Shown: positions 27,899-36,805 of the stretch, piece by piece | Layout of the letters: the number at the start of each line of letters is the position of its first letter | Numbering within the stretch: the first letter of the stretch is position 1 | Source: Lysobacter firmicutimachus | Lineage (GTDB): Bacteria > Pseudomonadota > Gammaproteobacteria > Xanthomonadales > Xanthomonadaceae | Direction of reading: 5' to 3' | Assembly (NCBI RefSeq): GCF_037027445.1 | Contig: NZ_JBANDL010000002.1 | Coordinates: 434,001-498,000, forward strand | Length of the DNA stretch: 64,000 nt | Notes under the pieces: model-generated | The model's input: only the letters and a program-made list of their open reading frames with translations | Told to the model about the DNA's origin: nothing | The model's database searches: none | Translations under genes and position numbers: made by a program

Positions 27899-28053
27899 AC
27901 TGCGCGGATCAGCAACTGACCGCGCAACTGCCGTCATTGTTCTCTGGGGGGAACAGCCGCGCCGCAGCGGGTTTGCCGCGCGTGGCTCGAAAAGGCCGGC
28001 GCTTCCGCGCTCGCCTCCTTCCCTATCCACCAGGTACCTGGAGAACACACCGA

Positions 28054-29850
28054 ATGAGCATCAGATTGACAGGATTCTTGCTGTCCGGCTTTTTGCTGGC
28101 GTCCGGACTGTCGCCCGCGCAGGCGCAGAACGTCAGCTGCACGGGAATCGCCGAATGGAACGCGTCGACTATCTATAACGCGGGCAGCAAGCTCGTCTAT
28201 CAGGGGCGGCTGTACCAGGCGACGACGTCGATTTGGAATACGCCGCCCACGCACTGCCCCAGCTGCGGCTATTATCAGGATTTGGGGGTCTGCAGCGCTG
28301 GCGGCAACCAGCCGCCCACGGTCGCGCTGACTGCGCCGGCGAACGGCGCGACCTTCGCTGCGGGCGCCAACATCACCGTTACGGCGGACGCAGCCGACGC
28401 CAACGGCACCGTCGCGCAAGTGCAGTTCTTTCGCGGCGCCACTTCGTTGGGCATCGATACCACGTCCCCGTACAGCGCGACATGGACCAATGCGACGGCA
28501 GGCAGCTACGCGATCACTGCGGTAGCGACCGACAACGCGGGCGCCGCCACGACTTCCGAAGCGGCCAACATCACCGTCAATACTGCGACGCCCGATACCA
28601 TCGCACCCAGCGTGCCGACCGGGCTGGCCGCGACGTCGGTGAGCCCGAACAGCATCAACCTGAGCTGGAACGCCTCCGCCGACAACGCGGGCGGCAGCGG
28701 GGTCGCCGGCTACGACGTCTACCGCAACGGCACCCTGGTCGGCTCGCCTGCCGGTACGACCTTCAGCAGCACCGGTCTGGCCGCGTCCACGGCCTACACC
28801 TTCCGTGTGCGCGCTCGCGACAACGCCGGCAACGCCTCCGCGCAAGGTACGCAGATCACTGCGACCACCAGTGCCGGTGGTGGCGACAACACCCTGCCGC
28901 GGCATGCGTTGGTGGGGTACTGGCACAATTTCACCAATCCCTCCGGGCCCACCCTCCCGATCAGCCAAGTCTCCAACGACTTCGACGTCATCGTGGTCGC
29001 TTTCGGCGACGACGCGGGCAATGGCGCGGTCAGCTTCACGGTCGATCCGGGCGCGGGCACAGAAGCGCAGTTCAGGGCCGACGTGGCCGCGGCACGTGCG
29101 CGCGGCAAGAAGGTCGTGCTGTCGCTGGGCGGCCAGAACGGCACGGTGACCCTGAACAATGCGACGCAGGTCGCCAACTTCGTCGACAGCATGGAGGACC
29201 TGATCCGTTACTACGGTTTCGACGGTGTGGACATCGACCTGGAAAGCGGCGCGGGCGTCTACCACGGCGCGGCCGTGCAGGCGAACCTGGTCACGGCCAT
29301 CAAGCAACTCAGTACGCGCATCGGTCCGTCGTTCTACCTGTCGATGGCGCCCGAGCACCCGTATGTCCAGGGCGGCTTTGCCGCGTACAGCGGAATCTGG
29401 GGCGCCTATCTGCCCATCATCGACGGACTGCGCCAGGAGCTGGACATGATCCACGTGCAGTACTACAACAACGGCGCGCTGTATTCGCCGTACAGCACGA
29501 GCGGCTTGCCCGAGGGCTCGGTCGACATGCTGGTCGGCGCTAGCCTGATGCTGATCGAGGGGTTCAGGACCAACAACGGCACCGGCGTCGTCTTCAACGG
29601 CCTGCGGCCGGACCAGGTGGCGCTGGGATTGCCTTCGGGCCCCTCCTCGGCCAACAGCGGACAGGCGTCGTCGACCACGATCGCCAATGCCCTGAACTGT
29701 CTGACGCGGCTGCAAAGTTGCGGAGCCATCCGGCCCCAGCAGGCCTATCCCACCTTCCGCGGCGTCATGACCTGGTCGATCAATTGGGATCGGCGCGATG
29801 GCTTCATCTTCTCGAGGCCGGTGCGGGCGACGTTGAACACCTTGCCCTGA
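28054..29850 (+). CDS. Secreted multidomain chitinase (GH18)
   Basis: 598 residues from the ATG at 28054 (GGAGA upstream; this is where the signal peptide begins). Domains in order: signal peptide 1-25; a CBM5/12 chitin-binding module at about 27-78 (WNASTIYNAGSKLVYQGRLY); a bacterial Ig-like domain at 88-178; a fibronectin type III domain at about 186-275; the GH18 barrel from 285. The GH18 catalytic motif is DGVDIDLE at 390-397, with Glu397 the general acid. GH18 enzymes hydrolyse chitin by substrate-assisted catalysis with retention. The layout resembles ChiD/ChiC-type enzymes of chitin-degrading soil bacteria. It probably attacks fungal walls and insect cuticle, and a strong terminator makes it a single-gene unit. 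Confidence 0.93.
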   Translation: MSIRLTGFLLSGFLLASGLSPAQAQNVSCTGIAEWNASTIYNAGSKLVYQGRLYQATTSIWNTPPTHCPSCGYYQDLGVCSAGGNQPPTVALTAPANGATFAAGANITVTADAADANGTVAQVQFFRGATSLGIDTTSPYSATWTNATAGSYAITAVATDNAGAATTSEAANITVNTATPDTIAPSVPTGLAATSVSPNSINLSWNASADNAGGSGVAGYDVYRNGTLVGSPAGTTFSSTGLAASTAYTFRVRARDNAGNASAQGTQITATTSAGGGDNTLPRHALVGYWHNFTNPSGPTLPISQVSNDFDVIVVAFGDDAGNGAVSFTVDPGAGTEAQFRADVAAARARGKKVVLSLGGQNGTVTLNNATQVANFVDSMEDLIRYYGFDGVDIDLESGAGVYHGAAVQANLVTAIKQLSTRIGPSFYLSMAPEHPYVQGGFAAYSGIWGAYLPIIDGLRQELDMIHVQYYNNGALYSPYSTSGLPEGSVDMLVGASLMLIEGFRTNNGTGVVFNGLRPDQVALGLPSGPSSANSGQASSTTIANALNCLTRLQSCGAIRPQQAYPTFRGVMTWSINWDRRDGFIFSRPVRATLNTLP

Positions 29851-29908
29851 CCGAACGCAAAAAAGGCAGGCGGGCAAGGTTTCGCACGCTCTCCGACTTC
29901 TTCCTACC

Positions 29909-29937
29909 CGGCGCCCTGTGTGGGCGCCGTTTTTTTT
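29909..29937 (+). terminator. Intrinsic terminator of the chitinase gene
   Basis: 8-bp perfect stem CGGCGCCC / GGGCGCCG, 5-nt loop, then eight T. It is 59 nt after the stop codon. Confidence 0.92.
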
Positions 29938-29993
29938 GGATAAACAAGTCGCTGTCATGCCGAAACGTGCATGAAGCGGTTTGTGGGGTCGAG

Positions 29994-30009
29994 CTAAGAT
30001 ACTTGCCAG
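29994..30009. promoter_or_regulatory. Diverged RcsAB/BvgA-like site upstream of the metzincin gene
   Basis: CTAAGATACTTGCCAG, 131 bp upstream of the start at 30140. It matches the site at 40316 (CTAGGAAATTTGCCAA) at 12 of 16 positions and shares the CTAAGA half with the strong sites at 17151 and 36665. Confidence 0.35.
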
Positions 30010-30139
30010 TATCCATGAGGGGAAGAAAACTCTAGCTTGCCGCCAAGGTGAAGGCGTACCCCGGAACGCGACGTTTGGTGCTGCCATCGGGGAGGGCCGA
30101 AGCGAGCGGGGCTCGAATGGGACTCCTTAAGAGGTAAGG

Positions 30140-31756
30140 ATGCCAATGGTTCGTCAAAGCGTACATCGTCGCGTCACGGCCGATTCATGGGGACGGAGGA
30201 AGTGGCTGGCGCTTGCCGCCGTACTTCTGCAGGTATCCAGCTCTGCTCATGCCCTCGATTCGACGCCGGTCTCTCTGGGATGCTCGAACAGTGTCTGCAT
30301 GCTTCCAGCGGGTATGGCGGGCATCGATTTCTCGCTAAGCAATGGAAACTGGGCGCCCGAAATCGTCCTGCCGGATGCCGCGCCCGATGGCTCGCTGATC
30401 ACCATCGGCTCGAGCGCGGTATGGGGATCGAGCATTACCAATGGCGCAGAAGCAATGCCGGTCGGCCAAGGCGACCTCTTCGCCTTTGTGCGCGAAGAAG
30501 GCGGCTGGACCTATATAACCGATCCAGAATCCCTCGACTGCAAAGGAAGCGAATGTGCGCTTCCATCGAATCTGAGAAGGATCAAGTTTCTGCTGAGCAA
30601 CGGCAACTGGGCTCAGGACATTGTTCTTCCCGGCGCTGCGGCGGAGGGTGCGTCCATCACGATCCAGTCAAGCGCGGGCTGGTCTTCGACTATCAGTAAT
30701 GGAGCCAGCGACGTTGCAATCAGCCAAGGCGACACCTTCCAGTTCGTTCGTTCGGGTGCTGCTTGGGTCAGCCCGGTAAGCAAGGTTGAGAAGACGCTTC
30801 TGCAATTCGGCTGCACAGATGGATCGGCTTCCTGCAGCCTGCCCACCATGAGCTCGCCTGTGACGAAAGTTGCCGTCGGCAATTCGAACTGGAGCAGTAC
30901 GGTTCGCCTGCCTGCCACCGCTCGGCCTGGCGACGTGGTGGTGATCCGGAATGATGCCAGCAATTCGGTTGGGGTGGTCGCTGGCGACGCTACGTTGGAG
31001 ACGCTTGCGACGGGCAGCGTCGGTCGATACTTTCGCGACGGGGATGGCGGTTGGACGAGCGCATACCCAGTAAAGGTTCTTCTGGTTTACAGCTCGCAGG
31101 CAGCCGATGCCGCCGGCGGTGCGTCCGAAGAAGAGCTCCGGCTGGCTCGCTTGTTGGACTTCACCAATACCGCGCTAGAGAACTCCGCAGCAAACTTCTA
31201 TCTGGTCGCCGCGGAGACGATCCAATACGACCTTGCCGCCACCACGTTGGCCGCTGCATACGAGGAAGGCATCGGCCAACTCAAGAACGGCGCCAGTGAC
31301 CTCGCCCTCTACCGGGCCACCTATCAGGCAGACATGGTGGTCTATGAAGGCGCTCTGGGCACATCCGATGGATGTGGGCGCGCCTTCACCAGTCCGGCCT
31401 ATGCGAGCGATTATATGTATCCGGAATGGATCCAAGACAGCAAAGAGTCGATGCTTGCCGTGATCAGCCTTCATGCATGGTGCGACGACTTTGTCATGCC
31501 GCATGAGGTTGGTCATCTGGCCGGTTTGATGCATGAAGGAACAGCCAACACATATCCTGCAAGAATCTATGCCAAGGGAGCATCCAATGTAGGCGACTTG
31601 ATGGGAAAGAGGGGGGCCGGAGTTGAGGTCATTCCCTACTTTTCCAACCCGCGTCTGTATACGTCAACAGGCTTGCGCATGGGGGAGCCTGGGTTGGTCG
31701 ACTCCGTGAGGGCCATGAATGAGAATGCCCCCACGATTTCGAATTTCTATCCATGA
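30140..31756 (+). CDS. Secreted metzincin-type metalloprotease with three N-terminal repeats
   Basis: 538 residues; AGGTAAGG precedes the ATG. A long, basic signal sequence (cleavage near Ala38, SSSAHA) is followed by three ~80-residue repeats at about 45-124, 130-210 and 220-306. Each repeat has a Cys-x4-Cys-like start (LGCSNSVCMLP, LDCKGSECALP), an SNGNW motif and a closing GGW. The catalytic part is 308-538, with HEVGHLAGLMH at 455-465 (three His ligands, Glu456) and a probable Met-turn in VGDLMGK. It is a zinc endopeptidase acting outside the cell. The repeat domain is not recognised; it could bind substrate or cell wall, or act as a propeptide. A candidate regulatory site lies 131 bp upstream. 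Confidence 0.82.
   Translation: MPMVRQSVHRRVTADSWGRRKWLALAAVLLQVSSSAHALDSTPVSLGCSNSVCMLPAGMAGIDFSLSNGNWAPEIVLPDAAPDGSLITIGSSAVWGSSITNGAEAMPVGQGDLFAFVREEGGWTYITDPESLDCKGSECALPSNLRRIKFLLSNGNWAQDIVLPGAAAEGASITIQSSAGWSSTISNGASDVAISQGDTFQFVRSGAAWVSPVSKVEKTLLQFGCTDGSASCSLPTMSSPVTKVAVGNSNWSSTVRLPATARPGDVVVIRNDASNSVGVVAGDATLETLATGSVGRYFRDGDGGWTSAYPVKVLLVYSSQAADAAGGASEEELRLARLLDFTNTALENSAANFYLVAAETIQYDLAATTLAAAYEEGIGQLKNGASDLALYRATYQADMVVYEGALGTSDGCGRAFTSPAYASDYMYPEWIQDSKESMLAVISLHAWCDDFVMPHEVGHLAGLMHEGTANTYPARIYAKGASNVGDLMGKRGAGVEVIPYFSNPRLYTSTGLRMGEPGLVDSVRAMNENAPTISNFYP
30272..31057 (+). repeat. Three protein-level repeats in the metzincin N-terminus
   Basis: The shared pattern is C-x4-C-x-LP, then ~12 residues, SNGNW or GNSNW, then I/V-x-LP-x-A, then a run of beta strands ending in F-V/F-R and GGW or AAW. 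Copies 1 and 2 are the closest; copy 3 is more diverged. The DNA copies are not near-identical, so the duplication is old. Confidence 0.7.
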
Positions 31757-32273
31757 TGCGCTTGGGCGAGGTCTGAGCAACGTGCTCCGATGCAGGGATG
31801 TCCGCGTCAGAGCGCGCGGCCCGCTTGAACTCTCACCTGTCTGTGCGTTCGGGCGCGATTTGGCGCATGTCTACGCCTCTCAAACGCACAATCCGGGCGC
31901 CGGCAGCCGCTGCGGAAGTGCCACTCGCCGGTTCGGCAAGGCGAACGTTGCCAGAGCCTGCAGCGCGTTATTCCTCAGGCCGGAGTGGCGCACTTTTCCA
32001 GTTCGCGCAGGCTATCGCCTCTTTCAAAAGCGCGAAAAAAACGTCGCATCTTCGTTCGATCGGCGCTTGGCGGGCAGTGGTTGCGACTTCTGTGCCTGTA
32101 TCGATGAATAGCGGCTGTCCGCATCTGTTTTGAACGTCAGCGAAGCGCGGAGCGGAAGCGTTGTCTGCAACGGGACTTGCGCTGAAGCGCCAACTGGCCA
32201 ATGCCCGCCACACGTCGCCGCGGCGCCTCTGAATGCGGCAGCGAACTCATCACTTATCGAGAAGGAGATGCCA
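31757..32273. other. Intergenic region; no supported gene
   Basis: Several frames are open on both strands, but none shows a family match or a good ribosome binding site. It presumably holds the promoter of the small lipoprotein gene at 32274. Confidence 0.4.
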
Positions 32274-32552
32274 ATGAAGCCAACTGCAACCGTTATCGCG
32301 ATCGCGAGCTTATCCCTGGCGGCATGCGCTGCCGCTGCGCAATACCCGGTGCGCGATATCTGGTACAGCCACCATCCCAATCTGGCCCGCGCACAGGACC
32401 TGGTCGCACAGGCGTATGGCTCCGTACGAGCAGCCAGGCAGGCCAATGAGTATCAGTTGGGCGGTCATGCGGCCAAGGCCGAACAGTATCTCTATGCCGC
32501 AAGCCGTGAACTCAAGCAGGCGGCCAACACCGCCAATCGCGAAGGTCGTTGA
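32274..32552 (+). CDS. Small lipoprotein
   Basis: 92 residues from the ATG at 32274; GAAGGAG at 7-nt spacing favours it over the ATG two codons earlier. The signal MKPTATVIAIASLSLAAC ends in a lipobox (LAAC), so Cys18 is the likely lipidated residue. The mature part is helical and rich in Ala, Gln and His (HHPNLARAQDLVAQAYGSVR, AASRELKQAANTANREGR) and ends with charged residues. It resembles small periplasmic lipoproteins found in many proteobacteria, but no named family is recognised. A hairpin follows the stop. Confidence 0.65.
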   Translation: MKPTATVIAIASLSLAACAAAAQYPVRDIWYSHHPNLARAQDLVAQAYGSVRAARQANEYQLGGHAAKAEQYLYAASRELKQAANTANREGR

Positions 32553-32575
32553 CCGCGACCTGGCGCGGCGTCTCA

Positions 32576-32597
32576 AGGCCTCCTAGTCGGGAGGCCT
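32576..32597 (+). terminator. Hairpin after the small lipoprotein gene
   Basis: 8-bp perfect stem AGGCCTCC / GGAGGCCT with a 6-nt loop, 24 nt after the stop codon. No T-run. Confidence 0.5.
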
Positions 32598-33057
32598 ACG
32601 CCTTGGCGATGCAACGCCCGCTGCGCAAGTCGATGCAACGGCGGTGCTTGGCCGGCGGGCCGGTGCCCGGAGGCGGAAGTCCAAACGTCAGAACACGGTT
32701 TTCAGGCGTTCTTCGGCCGCTCGGTCGCAAAGTCCGCCGCCCGGCGCCCTTGGACATCGGTAAGGGGCTGGTTTCGATCGGGACGTTGCTGCGCCAGGAA
32801 CTGGTCGGGGCCCTAGCGGCGCAACACGCCTGACAGAACGATCAAGCGATCGCCCCAGAATGCCGGTTCGCCGGGCGTCCATGCGGGCGCGGCCACAACG
32901 TCGGCGCGGTGCCGGCGGCCACGGGGCGGTGATGGGAACTTCGGCGGACCGCCGCGGTCGATTCGTCCAGGCTTCTGGACAGCCCGGGCGCGCACCGCAG
33001 GACGAGCGCGCCGCCAGATCGAGGGGCGCATCGTCAACACAGAGCACGAGTCCGGCA
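32598..33057. other. Intergenic region; no supported gene
   Basis: GC-rich sequence without recognisable coding or repeat content on either strand. Confidence 0.4.
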
Positions 33058-33303
33058 ATGAGCTACGTACGCAACTGGTCCTTCCTGGTGCAGGCGTCGA
33101 TCGCGATAGCGGTCATCGCCGCCGGCGCAGCTGCGTTGCCTGCGGGAACCGCGCATACCGTCGTCGTCGGCGACATCGAGTACGGCTGTCCGAATGGATG
33201 CCTCGTCAGCGACGGGCCGTCGGGACCTGTGGTGAAGGATGCCGGGGGGAGCCGGATGGTTCTGGGGCACCTGAAAGAGAACTACAGCGTCATGTCGGAT
33301 TAG
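33058..33303 (+). CDS. Small exported hypothetical protein
   Basis: 81 residues from the ATG at 33058. A hydrophobic segment near the N-terminus (FLVQASIAIAVIAAGAAALP) is a signal peptide or anchor. The rest is short and contains a CPNGC pair (YGCPNGCLVSDGPSGPVV), which could bind a metal or form a disulfide. No family is recognised. A clean hairpin 10 nt after the stop supports it as a real gene, although the ribosome binding site is weak. Confidence 0.5.
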   Translation: MSYVRNWSFLVQASIAIAVIAAGAAALPAGTAHTVVVGDIEYGCPNGCLVSDGPSGPVVKDAGGSRMVLGHLKENYSVMSD

Positions 33304-33313
33304 CGGTGCGCCA

Positions 33314-33338
33314 CGCCGGGCAGGCAGCATGCCCGGCG
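33314..33338. terminator. Hairpin between convergent genes
   Basis: 9-bp perfect stem CGCCGGGCA / TGCCCGGCG with a 7-nt loop. It is 10 nt past the small-protein stop and 52 nt past the hybrid kinase stop on the other strand, so it may serve both. Confidence 0.55.
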
Positions 33339-33389
33339 ATCTCGCGCGGCTCGCGGAGATGTCTGGTAGCGCGGATTTTTGCGATGTCG

Positions 33390-36014
33390 TCATGCCTGGC
33401 GCGCAAGCTCCGTCTCCTCCACGGCCGCGAGCAGCTCTTCGCTGGTGAACGGCTTGCAGATGAAGTCGTCGATGCCGGCGGCCAGGCAGGCTTCGCGGTC
33501 GCCGTTCATGGCGCTTGCGGTCAGCGCCACGATCCGGCGCCTGGGTTCCTGGTTGGCTCGTTCGATGCTGCGGATGCGCCGGGTCGCTTCCAGGCCGTCC
33601 ATCACCGGCATGCGGATGTCCATGAGTACGACGTCGAAGGCGTGGGCCAGCATTGCGTCGAGCCCTTCGCGACCGTCGGCCGCTTCTTCGACGGTGTGCC
33701 CGCGGGCGGCGAGGATGCCCTTGGCGATCACCCGATTCACGCCGTTGTCTTCGACGATCAGAATCCGCCGTGCGCGGCCGGCCGGCCGCAGCGGTTCGCT
33801 GTCGATCGTGCGATCCGTCGCCGGCCGGGTGGCGCGGTCGAACCGGCAGCTGACGTGGAACACGCTGCCGCCTTGCGGACGGTTCTCTGCCCAGATGCGT
33901 CCGTCCATCATGCCGGCCAGGTGGCTGCAGATGGTCAGGCCCAGTCCGGTGCCGCCGTAGGTCCGGCCGATGCCGCTGTCGGCCTGGACGAAGGCCTCGA
34001 ACAGTCGCTCGATGCGTTCGGGCGGCAGGCCGATGCCGGTGTCGTAGACGGAAAACCGCAGTGCGATGCCGTGCTCCGGCTCAGGCGCGTCCAACGCCAC
34101 CACCAGCCGCACCTCGCCTTGCGCGGTGAACTTGATCGCATTGCTGAGCAGGTTCAGCAGAATCTGCCGGACCCGGAACTCGTCGCCGAGCAGATCGTCC
34201 GCAATGCCGGGCTCGATCTCGCGGTGCAGCGACAGTCCCTTGCGCTGTGCGTAGGCGGCCATCAACTGCGTGGATGAGTCGACCAGCCCGCGCAGGCTGA
34301 ACGGCGCCGACAGCAGGGACATATGGCCGGATTCGATCTTGGACACGTCTAGCATGTCGTTGAGCAGGCGCAGCAACGACTCGCCGGAGTCCTTCAGCAT
34401 CGCGAGCCATCGCCGCTGCTCGTCCGAAAGCGGGCTTTGCTGCAACAGTTCGGTCAGGCCCAGCACTCCGTTCAACGGCGTCCGCACCTCATGGCTCATA
34501 TTGGCCAGGAAGCGGCTTTTGGACTCGTTGGCTAGCACGGCCTCATGCCTGGCCTCGTCCAGGGCCTGGTTCGCCTGCCGCAGTTCGCTTGTGCGCTCGA
34601 CCACGCGATGTTCCAGTTGATCGGCCGCTTCCCGCAATCGTTCGACCATGCGTGCGAATGATCGGGCGAGTGCGCCTATCTCGTCGCGGCGGGCGACAGG
34701 CAGCTCGCGAGCGGCGTCGATGGATCGTTCGCCCGCGGCGATATGGGAGGTTGCCGCGATGAACGAACGTATCGGAGCGGACACGCGATCTTTCAGGACC
34801 CGGCGGAGCGCCAGCAGTTCGATGCCGAGAGACGCTATCCCGATGAGCAACACGATCAGCGCGATCTCCCGGGCGGGCGCGGCCAACAGCGGCTTCGGGT
34901 AGACGGTAACCAGCTTCCAGCCGGTGGCGCCGATGGGGGCTGTCGCCAGCAGTCGATCGCCGGCCTGATCGTCCATCACCCCCCCCGTCGGGGCGAGACG
35001 GGCCAGGCGATAAAGATTCTGCAGTGAAGCCTCGTCGATGGGGGCGACATCGGGCGACGTGCGCTTCGGCCGTTTCGCGGCCGTCAGTCCACCGTGTGCG
35101 ATCAGCGAACCGTCATGGCCGATGATAAAGTCCGTTGCGCCGGCAATGCCGGAGCGTCTGATCCGTGCGTCCAGCGTATCTATTTCGATGTCGGTGGCGA
35201 AATGGCCGAGGTAGCGGCCGTCGACATCCACCGGAGTGACGGAGGTGACGAGCCGGATGCCGGAGGTCTCTTCGACGTAAGCGGACGTCCAACGGGTGCG
35301 CCGTTCCGGATTATGTGCGGGCAGTCCCAGGTCGTAGTGGCTGTGGCCGTCGTAGCGGAAGCCCTCGTTCTTGGCGTACGGGTCCCACATGATCTCCGGG
35401 AAGTACTGGACGTCGCCCTGTTCCGGCGTCAGGAAGTACAGCGCCAGGAACGGCGTATGGCTCGGAGTGGTGGATTCGCTGACGAGCGAAGGGCCGTTGC
35501 TCCAGATCGCGTTGGCGGCCAGCGCATGCCGAAGCTTGACCTCGTCGGTCAAGCGAACACCGCGATCGATGATGCCGGATATGCCGTGGATGCGCTGCCC
35601 GGCGCCGTTGCCCTCCGTCGTGCCGGTGAAGTAGAGGGGGCGGATCGTGGCTCGACCGTCGCTTCGTACGACGAACCACTTGTCGAATTCGGCGGCACCG
35701 GCGGCCAAGCCTTCGCGGTTCGAGGCGAGGGCGCGGTACTGGGTCGCGTAGCCGTCGCGCATCTGGATCTGCCGGCGGACGATGAAGTCGAACCAGAGGC
35801 CTTCGCGCTGGGCACGCTCCTGCACGTAGTGCGTCAGGGTGCTTTCTGCGCCTTGTCGAAGTATCCGGGTGAAGTGCCAGTGGGTCAGGGTGCTGGCGGC
35901 GATCACCACCAATCCGATGCGCACCGCCATCGGCCACAAGGCCGAAGCCACCAGCGACCGGCTCGGGTGGCCGGCAGCGGATACGTCGGAGGCGTTGCGG
36001 TCCGGGCCCGGCAT
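33390..36014 (-). CDS. Hybrid sensor histidine kinase with dCache sensor
   Basis: 874 residues. An inner-membrane sensor that autophosphorylates on His and passes the phosphate to its own receiver. Order: membrane span (about 28-46); large periplasmic sensor of dCache type (about 50-360; WFDFIVRRQIQMRDGYATQY near its start, GHFATDIEIDTLDARI in the second lobe); second span (about 380-400); HAMP (about 400-455); coiled linker; HisKA with NMSHEVRTPLNG, His508; HATPase with NLLSNAIKFT and GIGRTYGGTGLGL; C-terminal receiver with VVLMDIRMPVMDG, Asp799. The usual catalytic residues are present. There is no adjacent output regulator, so the phosphate probably goes to a separate Hpt protein. dCache sensors often bind small metabolites such as amino acids; the ligand is unknown. 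Confidence 0.92.
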   Translation of the reverse strand: MPGPDRNASDVSAAGHPSRSLVASALWPMAVRIGLVVIAASTLTHWHFTRILRQGAESTLTHYVQERAQREGLWFDFIVRRQIQMRDGYATQYRALASNREGLAAGAAEFDKWFVVRSDGRATIRPLYFTGTTEGNGAGQRIHGISGIIDRGVRLTDEVKLRHALAANAIWSNGPSLVSESTTPSHTPFLALYFLTPEQGDVQYFPEIMWDPYAKNEGFRYDGHSHYDLGLPAHNPERRTRWTSAYVEETSGIRLVTSVTPVDVDGRYLGHFATDIEIDTLDARIRRSGIAGATDFIIGHDGSLIAHGGLTAAKRPKRTSPDVAPIDEASLQNLYRLARLAPTGGVMDDQAGDRLLATAPIGATGWKLVTVYPKPLLAAPAREIALIVLLIGIASLGIELLALRRVLKDRVSAPIRSFIAATSHIAAGERSIDAARELPVARRDEIGALARSFARMVERLREAADQLEHRVVERTSELRQANQALDEARHEAVLANESKSRFLANMSHEVRTPLNGVLGLTELLQQSPLSDEQRRWLAMLKDSGESLLRLLNDMLDVSKIESGHMSLLSAPFSLRGLVDSSTQLMAAYAQRKGLSLHREIEPGIADDLLGDEFRVRQILLNLLSNAIKFTAQGEVRLVVALDAPEPEHGIALRFSVYDTGIGLPPERIERLFEAFVQADSGIGRTYGGTGLGLTICSHLAGMMDGRIWAENRPQGGSVFHVSCRFDRATRPATDRTIDSEPLRPAGRARRILIVEDNGVNRVIAKGILAARGHTVEEAADGREGLDAMLAHAFDVVLMDIRMPVMDGLEATRRIRSIERANQEPRRRIVALTASAMNGDREACLAAGIDDFICKPFTSEELLAAVEETELARQA

Positions 36015-36279
36015 GGCTGGTGTCCTTGTTTCGTCGTGGCGCTGAGAGTGGATTCGCTGGCGGCGGCCAGGGCGCGGCCGGCGCAGTACCTACCGCTAAC
36101 GAAGTCCAGTGGATCGGCCGGCCGGGTCGCGTATCGGCATTCGAATGCGATCGCGTCGTATCGATGCGTGCGGCCACGAACATCGAGCCGTGTGCGGTGT
36201 AACGCCGGACGCGACGTAGTCGCCGCTTTTCCTTCGCGCTCGATGCCAGCGATATCTGCGCGTCGTGCGGCGCGTCGCC

Positions 36280-36497
36280 CTAGCGGGCGTTTACTCGCCA
36301 GAGCACCGACGCCGCGACGCCGAGCGGAGGCGGCGCTGCAACCAGGGCGATGGCCGGGCTTCCGAGTTCGGCGATCATCGGCATGACCGATGCCAGCGCC
36401 GCCTTGGCGAACAAGCCTGTGTGCAGGCTCCGACGAAGAGGCTGTCGCGCGTGAAATCCATTCTGTCGAGCGCGTCGACGGTGTCGCCGAGATTCAT
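36280..36497 (-). pseudogene. Frameshifted small membrane protein gene
   Basis: From the ATG at 36497 the frame reads MNLGDTVDALDRMDFTRDSL and FVGA. One base later in phase it continues LHTGLFAKAALASVMPMIAE and IALVAAPPPLGVAASVLWRV to a stop at 36280. Adding one C after GGAGCC would join the two into a ~72-residue protein with one or two membrane spans. No family is recognised and no ribosome binding site is seen, so this is tentative. Confidence 0.35.
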
Positions 36498-36664
36498 GGG
36501 GGGTGTCCGGAAAACTTCGCGATAGGCTCGTCGTTGGCAACGCAGAACACAAGTCCCGGTGGTTCGATTTCCGATAGCTCGCACGAGATGTTTTACGCCG
36601 GCACGAGCTCGGCGCAATACGCGGAGCATGCGTCCGAGATAGTCCGATTTCATTCCGTGCGCAA

Positions 36665-36680
36665 CTAAGAATTATCTTAG
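36665..36680. promoter_or_regulatory. RcsAB/BvgA-type palindrome upstream of katB
   Basis: CTAAGAATTATCTTAG: perfect CTAAGA / TCTTAG arms with a 4-nt centre, 126 bp before the catalase start. It is the same class of site as those at 17151 and 44894. Confidence 0.5.
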
Positions 36681-36805
36681 GCGGAACGATTGTGCTTGTC
36701 GATCTGCAGGACCGATTGCACCGTTAGGAACAATTGATTGTACAAATAGGCGGCGCGAGGCGACTCTGGCGACGGGAGAGCGGTATGCTCACGAACGATT
36801 AGGGT

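Larger units (their letters stand above)
27530..28053. other. Divergent control region between ATPase operon and chitinase
   Basis: No gene. It contains a perfect Anr/FNR box on the ATPase side and an 8-bp inverted repeat on the chitinase side, both listed. A weak -10 like TGTAGT (minus strand, 27571-27566) sits where a class II FNR-dependent promoter would place it. Confidence 0.5.
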
